A DNA stretch of 64,000 bases from Anopheles merus (taxonomy: Eukaryota; Arthropoda; Insecta; Diptera; Culicidae): contig NC_054084.1 of NCBI RefSeq assembly GCF_017562075.2, forward strand, positions 20,386,389 through 20,450,388. Direction: 5' to 3'. This document shows, in pieces, positions 38,641 through 50,060 of the stretch. Under the pieces are notes generated by a model. The model ran no database searches. It had not been told where the DNA came from and saw only the letters and a program-made list of their open reading frames with translations. The first letter of the stretch is position 1. Each line of letters opens with the position of its first letter. The translations under genes and the position numbers were made by a program.

Positions 38641-40560
38641 ACTAGACGTGTACTAATCTGATTAAAGTTAGTACTATTTTTCTTTGGGGTTAAGTTTTTA
38701 TTCCGCACTGAGCTAATTGAAAATGTTGAACAATGGATCGGGGTGTGATGGTTACAAAATTCCGAACCGAATCATTTCAACTGTGGTGTTCAGTAAACGA
38801 CGGAGGGATAATATAACTTAGTTAAATGGTGGGCGGCATACTTATCTAAAAATATACCTAAAACCTCCAACAATACTATAGCTTACTCTAGGTAGATCTA
38901 TATAATCAACGCTTATTTTTACGCCCCCAAAAAATAATATTTACCAAGAGCCGTTGTATCGTTTTCATAAAACAGTGAAATATTCGGCTGGCTGTAGAAA
39001 TTTTCTATAGGACGCAGGTGGGAATGTTGGGCCGATCCGCGGACTAGAGTGCCATATAAAATTCCTCTGAAATTCGGCTAAAATGATCGCATTGAGTTTT
39101 GGCGCCATTGCTTAAAGCTGCAAATCCAGTGGATCCGATTTCTGCCTAATGATAGTTTTGTTCATGTTTCCCAGGTATTATTGCACTGTTGCAACCGGCT
39201 AGCATTGACCTCTCGGCCTAGCTAACGCAGCGGAGTAGCGACATTCCCCGAGGTTTTCATTTTCAGCATCATTTCAGTACTTCGGTTGCTCAGGGTCGTC
39301 GGAACTGGGCTTGCTTTCGAGGCTCTGATTGTTGCCTAATAGTATCAAAATGTTTTAGTCGGAATAGACTTTGACGTCCATAGAGTTAGAGTTCAACTGA
39401 TCGAGGTGTAAAATTTGGTCTGCTGCCTTATGAAATACTAGTTTTGAAAATAAAATTAACGTTTTGTTAGTGAGAGTTACGATAAACCCATGAAAAATCG
39501 ACAATTTTTGTCTATTTTTACAATGCAAACGTTATGCGATTATTTACTTAAAGCGTAGTGTATCTCGATTAACCTTTTTGCTCCTGTCTGTTTGTTGTTT
39601 ATGCTTGCAATGGCTGTGACCTGTGATACTAATGGCTTTCTCTGTTCCTGTTTTAGAATGCGCTAATTGTGCTGGTATGGTTCTATAAGATGTAAAATTT
39701 GGATCTTCTATCAGTCTCAGTTTTATATCTGCTTTTAGCTTTGGATCGGACGATATCGTACATAATCTGGTGCTATTTTAGTTTGTATAGTATCCATCTA
39801 AAGCCAATATTGATTTCTTTAAATAAACAAGATCTCAACCACTCTTTTTGTCCTTTATGGATCACAAAGACGTCCAATGGCGCTCATTTGGTCGTTGATG
39901 ACAAGATATTTTTTCATTCATTTGGATGTAAAAACTGTTGTAATTCATTCTCTAGAGAGCTAGCTGATTTATATTTTTTATTGCTGGCTGTAGTACTAAT
40001 TTACTATGCAAGTATGATTATTCTATAAAATTCTGAGGATTTAAAAAAAAATGTTAAGATTTGAGCTAAATAATTGATGGCAATAATAGTTGTAAGTTTC
40101 AATAAATATGTCTACTGGTTACTATCACAGATGCGCAGATACTTAATCACATGAACCATGCAAACATCGATGTTTGGATTGTCATTGGGTAAATAATTTA
40201 CTTCTTATCTAAAGCAAATAAACAAGTTTAGCCTTTCTGTGACCTGCGAGCTACCATCATTACTCAAAATAGTTATTCCCGTAGCACTTTCCGTGTATTT
40301 AATTCATGTGTTAAATAATTACAAAGTGCACTAATTACTAGGGCACTAAAGAGTATATGATCCTATTTCTATTCGATCAATTCTCATCTGAAGACAATAC
40401 CCGGTACAATAAAGGAAATTTGATACTACTGTACATGATGGTTCTTTACAAGAAGTACTTAACCGTTAACTCACAAACAATGTGAGCAAAATGAAAAATG
40501 AATGTAAAACACTTCAATTGTACTATTTTTAACTGTTATTTAGTTCGTTTTAATCAAATA
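38641..40560. other. AT-rich block enclosing a GC-richer island
   Basis: AT-rich DNA surrounds a GC-richer island at about 38990-39360. The island contains CTGTAGAAATTTTCTATAG (a near-palindrome) and an imperfect hairpin around ACCTCTCGG (about 39210-39258). The AT-rich frame at 39699-40028 encodes a hydrophobic, low-complexity product that looks accidental. No gene is supported. Confidence 0.4.
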
Positions 40561-40734
40561 GTTGTTCTTAGCTGAAGCAAAAGCAGCAAAATCTACATCG
40601 CTTCGTGTTCTTTCCACTGCTTTTCGACTTAACTATCACAATACTGCTTCATTTAAACTTGCTCTGCACAAATTCCTCCTTCAGGTAATGGCTACGCAGC
40701 TAAAACATTCCTGTCGAGTGTGCTTGACACGGTT

Positions 40735-40739
<5 letters not shown>

Positions 40740-40783
<44 letters not shown>
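40740..40783. repeat. CT/GA microsatellite
   Basis: Uninterrupted 44-bp TC/CT run. On the minus strand it is a GAGA tract of the type bound by GAGA factor. Confidence 0.95.
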
Positions 40784-40785
<2 letters not shown>

Positions 40786-42345
40786 AGCCGTAACTTACTG
40801 ACAGCATCTCACTGCAGGACACGTACACTTAACCGCGCACGAGAAGATGAAAATAACTTTGACGAAGTAAAATGGAATTAGTTGAAATAAGAAACCCCAC
40901 TACAACAGCTACAGCAATGAAAGAAGAGAAGAAGACAATGTGCCCGCTAAACCAAGAAGGTAGTTAATCTTGTCCCACGCCACAAAACTGGCCGAACGAC
41001 GTTCCACACGAGATAAGAAACCAAATCGAGTGTGCGACCGAAAAGCTCGCTGCCCGGGATGCGAGGGCCAACACTGCGCAACAACTTACACCGTGTGCTG
41101 GCGCTGCTGCAAATCTTAATTCAATATTGAACTATGCTGGCGCCAGCGGTTTTGGTCCGAACATGCTCTCCCAAACATTCTTATCGCGCTGCCATTCGAA
41201 ACCACCCACTGGTGTGTGCGGGGCAGGGAAGCAACGAGATGAAGTGTATTTTCACTAGGCGCGTATGGTGTGTTTCGCCGAATCGAGAGGAAAGGGCAAA
41301 AGAAAATCGCCGAAGGAGACCCGAACAACAAGTTTAGTACGAGACTACTTTTACTCATTTTGCTCCAGGGGAAGGGTGGTTGGCAAGTGGATCACTGCTG
41401 CACGAACGTATCCCCATCGGCATCGACACACCCGCTTAAGCCCCTCCGGCTATACGTGGAGGATTATCCGGACATGAGAATATGGCAGCAACTGACACAC
41501 GCAAACAAACAACTCTCCGCTGCATAACTTTTCCTTCAGCATCACTTTATATAAGCGCTGCTCAGTCGGTGGATACACTCGCAAAGAGGCGCAAACACAC
41601 TCACGCACTCACACACAAGCAACAGTTCAAGGATTTCCAATCATCGGTCGGAGCATCGTCGCCACACAAATCGGATCCGCTACGACTCATTGACGGATCT
41701 GTGCGGGCAACGAGACGAACAAAAAAGCAAAACAGCAAAATGGTGGCACACACACACGCAACTGTTCCGCCACATCCGCCCTCACGCGGTGCGATTGTTT
41801 GTCTACCAAGATTGATGAGTCGCCCGACGCCCGATGGGTGCCACTCGGGAGGGGTGCGCTGTCATCAAACAAATTCACTGTCACGTACCATATGCGGCCG
41901 TACATTGTTTTCCGGCTTTGCAGTGGTCGACAGGCGCAGTCCTAGCAGCACTTTCCGTTTCAATTTTCATGTCCACTTTTGCCTGGTGCCTCTATCTACT
42001 TGTTGGGCCATTTTGGCCAGGTTCCCGGCAAAATAAAGGGCCATTAAAATAAAAGTTAGATTATCACCAACCTGTAGCGGCGGTATCGGTTTGCTCCCCC
42101 GGAGTGTCAAAATGTTATGGCTCTTTGCAACCTTGAGAAGCGTGCGGTCTTTGAGCCTTTCTGTCCTTTGTGGCTGTTTGTGTGTGTGTGTGTGGCGGGG
42201 ACGAGTCGTGGACGAGGTAGAGAGTTCAGATTTATTTCGCTCACCACGCGCCAACTCTTCCCCGTCGACGGCCAACCGAAGGCCGAAACATTTGATTCTT
42301 TTATTGGTAAATTTTCATTAAAAATTCATTGCCTACTCTTTCGGG

Positions 42346-42365
42346 CGTCGTCGTCGTCGTCGTCG
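42346..42365. repeat. CGT trinucleotide run
   Basis: CGT repeated six to seven times. Confidence 0.9.
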
Positions 42366-43572
42366 CATGGAAAAAAGGTAGCTTCAAAGTCGTGCCGGCC
42401 GCATCTCCCCCTTTGCCGGCCGATGGTGGGACAGGTCCAACCAAAAGGCACACACTGTTTCCGTCGACGACTGCTTTGGGTGGCGTTCGTCGTGTCATGC
42501 TCATAAAAACATAATCCTTTGTGTACACACAGACACACAAGCGGGCTTGCCCGCGGAGTGCCAAGGACAATGCGCGATGAGACGCACGGCACTGTCGCCT
42601 GTCACGGTCGACAACACACACACACACATCCAATTCGCCTCCCGGGACGATCCGAAGACACAAAATCACATAAAATAAATATGGGGACGATGGGTTTTAT
42701 TATATTGCCGCCGTTCAAAACGCGCCCGGATTGCGCTCCAGAAACGCGCAACACGCAGGAATGCGCCCAGTGTCCGGGAAGGAGCGCAGCATTAGCGATG
42801 CGGGAGAAATGGGGTAGCCGCCAGCCGCGCGGACACGGGGTTGAAGTGAAATATTCCAATTTTTATGGCGCTCAATTTTTCATATTTTTAATATATAGAT
42901 ATATTTCTTCGTCTCTCTAGCAATCATGCGAGCCAAATGTTTATGTGTGATTGCGCTGTGTGTGTGTGTGTGTGTGACATGGACACATTTGAAATATATG
43001 GCATCGAGGGAGATTAAATGACGCCATGGTGTGGCTTGCAAAATGTGCGCGCGCCCCCCGGAAGCGTGGAGAAAGTTTTTCCCGCTGCTCCGGAAGGGAA
43101 CGGAAATCTTGCGCGAGGACGCCGTGTTTGTCGAGCGGGAAATTCCGCCCAGAAGGATGTGTCACATTTTTGCTGCTTTCTTTGCGCCCTTCCGCTTGCT
43201 GCGTGGGGAGGGAGAGTAAGTAGATAGAGAACGGAGGGTGTGCTTCAGTGTGCTTTCCGATCGTCAAAAGCAGTGGTTGCAGCAGAAGGGATGGGCAGCG
43301 GATCGGGAGGAAAGTATAAAACGTGTTTTCCGATTCGAAAGCTCCACATCAAGCACACACATACGCACACCCTCTCTAACACACACATACACGAAGAGAA
43401 GAACCAACGAAAAACATAAAATAAAAACGGTCATCCAACCTTTTCCCACATCGGGGAAGTAGGTACAAAACGAGGGCGACTCGCTGACGGCTTCCCTCTC
43501 CCTTCCCACCGGCGGCCTATTGCGGTGTCCTCGACGGTAAAGTAAAGTTTTCCAAACACGCCTTCTGGCGAA

Positions 43573-43585
43573 GGGGGGGGGGGGG
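43573..43585. repeat. poly-G tract
   Basis: Thirteen G residues, followed after AA by five more. Confidence 0.85.
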
Positions 43586-43980
43586 AAGGGGGTGTATCGA
43601 AAACGGGAAGTCGCTTTGTCACATTCGTAAGCAATTTTGACGTTGGCTTTCGGGCAGGGCCGTGTGCGTGTCGCTTTGCTTTTCTTTGTCCTTGGCTTGG
43701 CTCGTACTCCCGCGAGACGGTGTGTGTCACGTGGCCTTTGGACGTTGTTGCGCATACGGATGACAACGACGACCGGACGACGAGTGCTGGGGATAACTTC
43801 AAAGGGAGCAAAGAAACAAAAAAATGCGATTGTACCCTCACGCAGATACTGTTGCTTGCGCAGCGAGGTTGGCACGGGAGTACGGGAAGGTATTTGCAAT
43901 TCATTAAAACATTACGAAACCTCTTAAACGCTTCTGCACTGTGCACAATTCCTCTTTTAAGGTATTACTGTTTTTAGTCG

Positions 43981-44214
43981 CTTTGGCGTTTTTAATGTTA
44001 GGCTGTGCGTTTAAATACATTATTACCTGTAAAAGCCTAATCAACTTAGTTTATTAAAAAGGTTCCACAAATTTAATTGTAGAATTGTTAGAAACTTTAA
44101 TTTTTTCTTTCGAAAAGCTCCCAATATGTGTATTGAGCGGTAAAATAATTGAGCTTTTAATTCCTTTTTTTGATTTAATTAATATGTTATCAAACAAGGT
44201 TTTTCCTTGTACAG
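43981..44214. other. AT-rich gene-free interval
   Basis: Nothing supported. It leads into the dispersed repeat. Confidence 0.5.
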
Positions 44215-44532
44215 AGAATCCCCAAGATTTCTAAATTTGATCTTTGGATCCTTGAGCAAATTCTAGTGATTTGACATATCAATTGTCAAATGCAAGAAAT
44301 GCCTTTTGGTCGAGTTTCTTGAATTTTTCAAGAACGTACAAAATTGTTATCTTGAGACAAAATTATATCAAATAATTGATTTCTTGACTTAAACCCATCA
44401 CTTCACGCAAAATAACGCAAAAATTAGTGATATTTTAACTCGAATCCGTGAAGTTGGACTTACGCAGAAATTCGAGATACGCGGTTTCTTCTCGGTTCGT
44501 ATTAATATCGTTTCACGGCAACAACCTGCGTC
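44215..44532. repeat. dispersed repeat, copy A, interrupted by a hAT-like MITE
   Basis: Shares an ordered series of words with 59456-59775 in the same orientation: GCAAATT then ATTTGACA, ATCAATTGT and AAATGCAA; TCAAATAATT; AAATTCGAGATA; and finally ACAAC. The two copies are diverged. A small inverted repeat, TTTGACA and TGTCAAA, lies at about 44272-44292. The family is not identified. No coding capacity is seen. Its right part is split by the insertion at 44533 and may resume after 45003. Confidence 0.65.
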
Positions 44533-45003
44533 CAGTGCTGCAAAATGTCACTGTTAATGTCATAAAAAATCTTAATCAAATAAAATCCATATCAGTAAAA
44601 TATCACTGAGATAGTCATGAGAAATTCCGCCGACAAAAATGTCGTGACCAAGTGAGTGGCCAAGAGTTGGGTACTAATCAAAATGTCACCAAGCATGGGA
44701 TTGATCCTCCAACTGTTTGAGTCTCGTCACTGATCATCTCAGTTGTGTACGTGAGCTGATTAGAGCTTCGTTTCAGTCATAAGTGTTGGTGGCTGAAACA
44801 GTGGGAATTGGCAGCACTGTTGACAGCCAGAAAAATCATGATTGTGCTTGCGCCGGCATTAAGCTAAGGTTGTCAGTCAGAGTATCGCGTTGGACTCAAG
44901 AATTCGCATGTCGCGTTAGGCATGTCATGTCGGCATACCACGGATATGTTCATTGTTTTTGTTGGTGAATATCTCGTGATGCTCATGACATTTTGCAGCA
45001 CTG
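44533..45003. mobile_element. non-autonomous hAT-like MITE (471 bp)
   Basis: Perfect 18-bp terminal inverted repeats: CAGTGCTGCAAAATGTCA at 44533-44550 and its complement at 44986-45003. Direct 8-bp flanks are CCTGCGTC (44525-44532) and CCTGTGTC (45004-45011), with one mismatch. Eight-base duplications and CAGTG-type ends are hallmarks of hAT transposons. No transposase is present, and the open frame of about 60 codons inside is not protein-like. It would need a transposase supplied elsewhere. It lies inside the dispersed repeat, so it inserted later. Confidence 0.88.
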
Positions 45004-45560
45004 CCTGTGTCCTTCTAATAGGCTAATTGATGTATGCGTAACGTTCCATAGCATCTGTCATACGTATGAGGATCATCGAACGTTTGCACTGAAGATAGAC
45101 GTATTAATAAGCCTTGTTTTAGACAGCTCTACCGAGGGACCAGACCCAGATGTATACGATAAAGTGTGGTAAAAGTATCATCCATCTTGAAACTATCGTA
45201 ATTTTAATCATTACAAAGAGAGTATTCATACTTCATACATTTAAGATTTCGTGAATTCAAGCAATGTTATTATAAAATGCGCATACGGTGATTAAACGTA
45301 AATATAGAATTAAAAAAAAGATATAATACCTCATCCATCATCTTCGACGCTTCCTGGCAGAAACAGAGCTTAAGATACTCTGGCCAATTTCCTAAAATAA
45401 TATTATGTCAGGCGAAACCGCTCCAGATACCTTGAAGACAAGATAAATGTTAGTCAACCTCCTGGCTACCAGCTGCCACCTATATTAATTAAAATTGATG
45501 AAAAACATTCATCCCGCTGTTGGCTTGCTACTACTACTGCTAGACCCAACAAAAGACACT
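45004..45560. other. AT-rich gene-free interval
   Basis: Starts with the right 8-bp duplication of the MITE. No gene. Confidence 0.45.
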
Positions 45561-46440
45561 ACCATACCATCACTAGATTCCAGAGAGAAAAAAAACGGGG
45601 ATCATAGAAGAAAGAGGGGGAAAAATCGGCTACTAAAATTAATTTATTCCACCCCGCCAAGCAGGAAAGCTTAATCGCCAACTGGGCTGCATGAAGAGCT
45701 TTTCCGCTTGAGCCGTTTACTGAGAACCCGCGAAAAGATCCGTCCACCATCACCGGCGTTACACCCGTCCACCCGGTTCGACCGACCGACCCGTCGATGA
45801 TGTGCCGTCTGCCCGGCACCCCTTCGAATATGAAAAAGCACGCGATGAGATGAGTGGAAAATTTTCATTTTCTCATTTGCCTGATGTGGAAACAGAAAAA
45901 CAACAGCGAGGCTCAACGGCAAGCAGCACTCAGCAGCCTGTGTGTTTGTGTACAGAGTGAGGGAAAAAACCAACAACAAAGTTGCATTTTACATGCACCC
46001 GACATTCACCTACCAGCCGGAGACCCCCCACCCAGAACGCCTCGCCTTCCCGGCTGGCTGCGGGTTGGAGTAATCCAGCAAAACAGTGCGAAAGCGCTTG
46101 TACGCTCCGAGATAAGTCGGCACAATGGACGCCACCGTGGCGGCGCATTGTTGGCGAAGTAATTTATTCTCGCAGATGCATTTACGTGTACCGGCTCAAC
46201 GCTTCCAGCGCGATGCCATTGCTCATCGCTTGCGTGTGGTGTGGCAAATGGCGAGGGGTTCCGCGAGGACGCTGTACTGGATGGTGATGTGAAATTGGAT
46301 TCAAAATCGATGCATTTTCATGGTCTCATGGTGCAGCCATGCTTGCAGCCTGCACGGTGCGATTGAGTCGGATTCACCTCATTGAAAATCAATTATCAAC
46401 GGTGCAAGAGGAGGAGAAAAGGGAAGATTTGTGCAAAGTT
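45561..46440. other. GC-richer gene-free block
   Basis: Overlapping frames of about 70-100 codons occur on both strands with no domain. No supported gene. Confidence 0.4.
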
Positions 46441-47683
46441 ATGCACGTCGACAAGCCGTCAATTGGTACTGGTTGAAGTAGTTTATTAGTTAGTGTTATT
46501 GCTGAATGCAATCAAACATTGAGGTACGCTTTATACACAACCACAGTGCACATAAAAACAGATCATGTAGAGTAAATAGTGGAGGAACTTTTAATGGTAC
46601 AGAACTTTTTGAGCAAATTTAATGTGCCAAGAAGGTAAATTATTACAAATTTTTACATACTGGATATAAAATACATTTAATTTATCTTCTTGGAATCAGT
46701 ATTTTACTGTGTTGCATTCATAATGATGGTTCTGTGTTCCTAAAGCGGTAATAGTTGAGCAATACTGAAGAAAACTGAATACGATCGACATGCATCTGAG
46801 TTTACGTGTAATTGAGTAAGCTCGTTTCACGAGCAAAGTGAATATTTCTCACATATTAATGATTGTTTGCATTTATTAGTCATAACTGACTGATTGACGA
46901 CACTATTGTATGTAAAAAGAGTATCGTAAAATAAGTTTCATTTGAATGTAAAACTGCCAAATTTACTCAGCTGGCGATTTTTGGGCTTTGCATAAAATGC
47001 TAAAATAAATTTATGTGACTGTAACATGACTGTCAACTAGAATGGTTTAAGAAAACTACCACTAAACAAAACAATCTGACCTAAGATTTTTTTAAAGCTT
47101 ATTTTATGACTGTAGCGAATACTCCAGAAACGTATGGAACAAGGCACAATAGAATAACTACCTGTAAATGAGAAATGAGTACCAAAACAGAAATAGTTTG
47201 AATAAAACAACGCAAATTAATGACAAATAATGTGGAAAAAAACGAAAACACTACGTAAATAAGTCAATACTGACTAGAGCGATGATAACACAGGATTATG
47301 ATTATGAAATCCTGCGCAAAACGGAAATGTGCAATTGACTGTTTACGCAACGGTGGATTTTCAGTTGTTATTAATGTAAAATAAATAAAATCAATTAAGG
47401 TAATTTACCAACTGTTGCACAACACGCAATTACTGCACACTGCGTGTAAATTGCTTTATTTCCAAGTATTTATAAATCATTTCTGAAAGTTTATAATGTT
47501 TCTCAAATATTGAGCATTTTTGCTGCATATTCTTTTACTTAACTTTTTGTCAAAAACAAGATACATTTTTAACCAATAATTTTAACTTGTAAAAAGTAAA
47601 GTAAAAAGTACAGTAAAAGGAAACACTTGTTTTAGTCCACTGTTCAATAATTGGAAGAAATAAAGTGCTTCGATATTATTTTA
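46441..47683. other. AT-rich gene-free block
   Basis: No gene. An AAGTAAAGTAAAAAGTA-like low-complexity patch lies near 47590-47620. Confidence 0.5.
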
Positions 47684-48074
47684 CAGGGTTTTACAAGTCA
47701 TAATCAAATGTCAACAAAACAACTTCAGTAGCTTAAGATTCAAAGTAGCTGTCAAAAAATGTTGTTGGGCATGCTCTAGTGCTCGTAGCTTTTGTACAGA
47801 AAATCCTCATTTTAACAATAAGTGCGAAATATTTGATAAATATAACGCTTAAATGCATAAAAGTATTGCTTTCAATAAAATATTCAACATCCGTGTTTGA
47901 ATTTGCCAAACGAAGCAAACAGCCTCTGAAGGTTTACCTTGAGCGTTTGAAAAATCATATTGCGCCTGTAAAAAAGCATCGGTGAAATGAAGCAACAACT
48001 TTTGATAGCTTAACTGAATCTTGAGCTACAGAATTGGTTTTGTTGACATTTGATTGTGGCTTGTACGAACCCTG
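47684..48074. mobile_element. MITE with long imperfect terminal inverted repeats (391 bp)
   Basis: The left end CAGGGTTTTACAAG and the complement of the right end CAGGGTTCGTACAAG continue in register for about 75-90 bp. They share AATCAAATGTCAACAAAAC and AAGATTCA, with about a dozen mismatches. TATTTTA lies directly outside each end (47677-47683 and 48075-48081), so the duplication is either 7 bp or just the TA nearest the element. The interior is AT-rich and non-coding. The CAGGGTT ends and TA flanks are shared with the 26896 element, although the arms are otherwise unrelated. Confidence 0.8.
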
Positions 48075-48680
48075 TATTTTACAGACCATAGCCTCAAATT
48101 TTCACCGTGGCATCATTTTGATAGTGTTTTGTTTATTATTGATGAGCGGTAGCAGGGGTTTGTTTAATACTTATTTTGTGAAATTCCTGCTTGAACCAAG
48201 GACTGATGCAAACCTGAACTTAAAAGACTTAAATGAGGTTAGAATTAAAAATCTGTTTTTTTTTTAAATTATGTATCCTTTTCTAACTAAAATAAAATAT
48301 ACATAATATTTTATTTTAAACAATTATGTTGTATACTGCCACTTATAACATGAATAGTGTGGTTTTATCCATTTCAGACATATGGCTGTTCCCTTAAGTG
48401 TGCAATAATTGGCAAATTACCCTAGGACATGAAAAATAACAAAACTATTCCAAAGGTTGCTGATTGTGTATACTTACACTGAATTTATAAATTTAGTCAT
48501 GTTTGAGCACGCATGGCTAACATTTTAAAATCTAGCAGTAATATTCAAAATCTAGTAGTACTATGCAACTACCTTTCTTAAGCTATACAGAAAAGCCGTC
48601 CGTCTTATCCGAATAGAAAAAAAAATACAACTACCTTTCAATAGATATAAAAAGATCCGCTTACTGCCAAACACCTCACC
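48075..48680. other. AT-rich gene-free interval
   Basis: Nothing supported. Confidence 0.5.
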
Positions 48681-49827
48681 GGAGGAATGTTAAATCCTAC
48701 ACTTTTTCCCACCGAGCTTTTAAAGAGGTGCTTTTTGCATTATGGTCCATCATATTGCCTCCTGTGCCACTCGCACTTGACACAAGATTTATTTTGCCAT
48801 CCACTTGCCCATGCTGGTGAGCTGTTAGCAAGCAAACGGAAAGGTGGGAGGGGATGGAAAACAGAACCAACACCGCTCAAAAGATGAACACAGTTCCTCT
48901 TTTGCCCATTGAAAGGCAGGCTAATCTTAGGTCACACTTGGGCCCACAACACGCTAAGCATCGTTCGTGATGTGTGGAGCTGCCCGGTGCCATAATGCTC
49001 ACCGTCATCGCTCGCTACTGCTTACCACCACCATCTCCATAATAGATGTGTCGTTTTCGCATGTCGCTTCTCTGCGATTGACACATAGTACCCTTCCGGC
49101 AAGCGTGCGGCAGGCCGACCGGCCTGGCGTGATTTGGGCGTCTTTGGTGAGCCGGGAAAAGCGTCATCTGCTCGTCGAGAGCATCGTGTAAAGGTGCGGC
49201 GGCGTGCCTTCTTCCATCAACCCCCTGTGCTAGCATTTACCTACTCGGGGGAGAGAGGAGTGGGGATGATACACAATGCGCCAAGATGATGATACTTCAT
49301 CGTTGAATGGATCGTTGCTGCTCTTTCGAAAGGGGAGCGTACAGTTTGCGTCGGTGGGCGAGGATTGCGTTTGGTGCGGGGCATGATGTGTGTGTAATCT
49401 AGATTACATGAGATGCGCAACATCATATGCCACACCGAAGAAACCAACCTGCCCAAGTGGTGGCAGCAGTGAACATCGTCTTCCACCGCCATACGGAAAG
49501 CCTTACCAAGCTGCCAGCACCAAAAGATGGCACACTTTTCGTCAATAGAACTCTTGCCATGGCGCGAAAGTGGCACATGAATAGGTGAGTGTAATCACGA
49601 GTTGGTATTGAAATATGATTCAATTTCTATTCAACGGGGGTACACAAAAGCGATGCAAGATGATTAAAACTTGTCTGTTTACCAACTGACTTCAACGCAA
49701 ATGCACTTTGTGTGGTGCAAATTCAATGTAAAACACGCTTTTTATGAAAATACATTAAAAACACTCTTATCAATTTGAAAATGAAAAACAAAACATAAAC
49801 TTTCCATCAATTTACCCGATAACTTCC
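48681..49827. other. gene-free stretch
   Basis: GC-richer to about 49600, then AT-rich. No protein family recognised. Confidence 0.4.
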
Positions 49828-50060
49828 CCGGCGCGGCAGCATGCACCGCGCGCCGCCCGCGAGTAATTAATTTATTATACTTTTATCTTTATTACTTCCC
49901 CGGGCCCATTGATCGCTTAATCAATATCAATTAAAAACCACAGTTCCGAAGCGAAACGAAAACTAGGGACCGGCCCAAAAACCGGAGCGGAACAGTGGAA
50001 AGATAATGAAGCATACGCCGGCCTTCGGGGAGGGGGCGCCACCACTCATAATTAATTTCG
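49828..50060. promoter_or_regulatory. candidate developmental enhancer
   Basis: A very GC-rich patch (49828-49862, CGCGCGCC-type words) abuts a dense set of AT words: GTAATTAATTTATTA (about 49863), TTTATCTTTATTA, ATTGATCG, TTAATCAATATCAATTAA (about 49917) and ATAATTAATTTC (about 50048). These suit homeodomain, Extradenticle/Pbx and GATA factors. No transcript is visible. The regulatory role is inference. Confidence 0.3.

Larger units (their letters stand above)
40561..43980. other. gene-free stretch rich in simple repeats
   Basis: Holds a CT tract (40740), a CGT trinucleotide run (42346), GT runs near 42179-42193 and 42957-42976, and a G tract (43573). A TATATAAG word at 41548 is followed 14 bp later by TCAGT, too close for a normal TATA-initiator pair. 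Long frames on both strands lack domains. Confidence 0.45.

Noticed and set aside
39699..40028. 109-codon hydrophobic plus-strand frame
   Set aside because: AT-rich DNA gives hydrophobic codons by chance; there is no signal-peptide pattern or family.
41548..41566. TATATAAG followed by TCAGT
   Set aside because: The initiator is only about 16 bp from the TATA box and the downstream frame (from 41740) has no recognisable product.
43264..43946. Two overlapping minus-strand frames of 171-211 codons
   Set aside because: They run through G tracts and CA/CT-rich DNA, show low-complexity residues (PFPPPPF) and no domain, and plus-strand frames overlap them.
45770..45790. GGTTCGACC word resembling a tRNA B box
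   Set aside because: It lies in a CCGACCGACC repeat and has no A box or stem partners.
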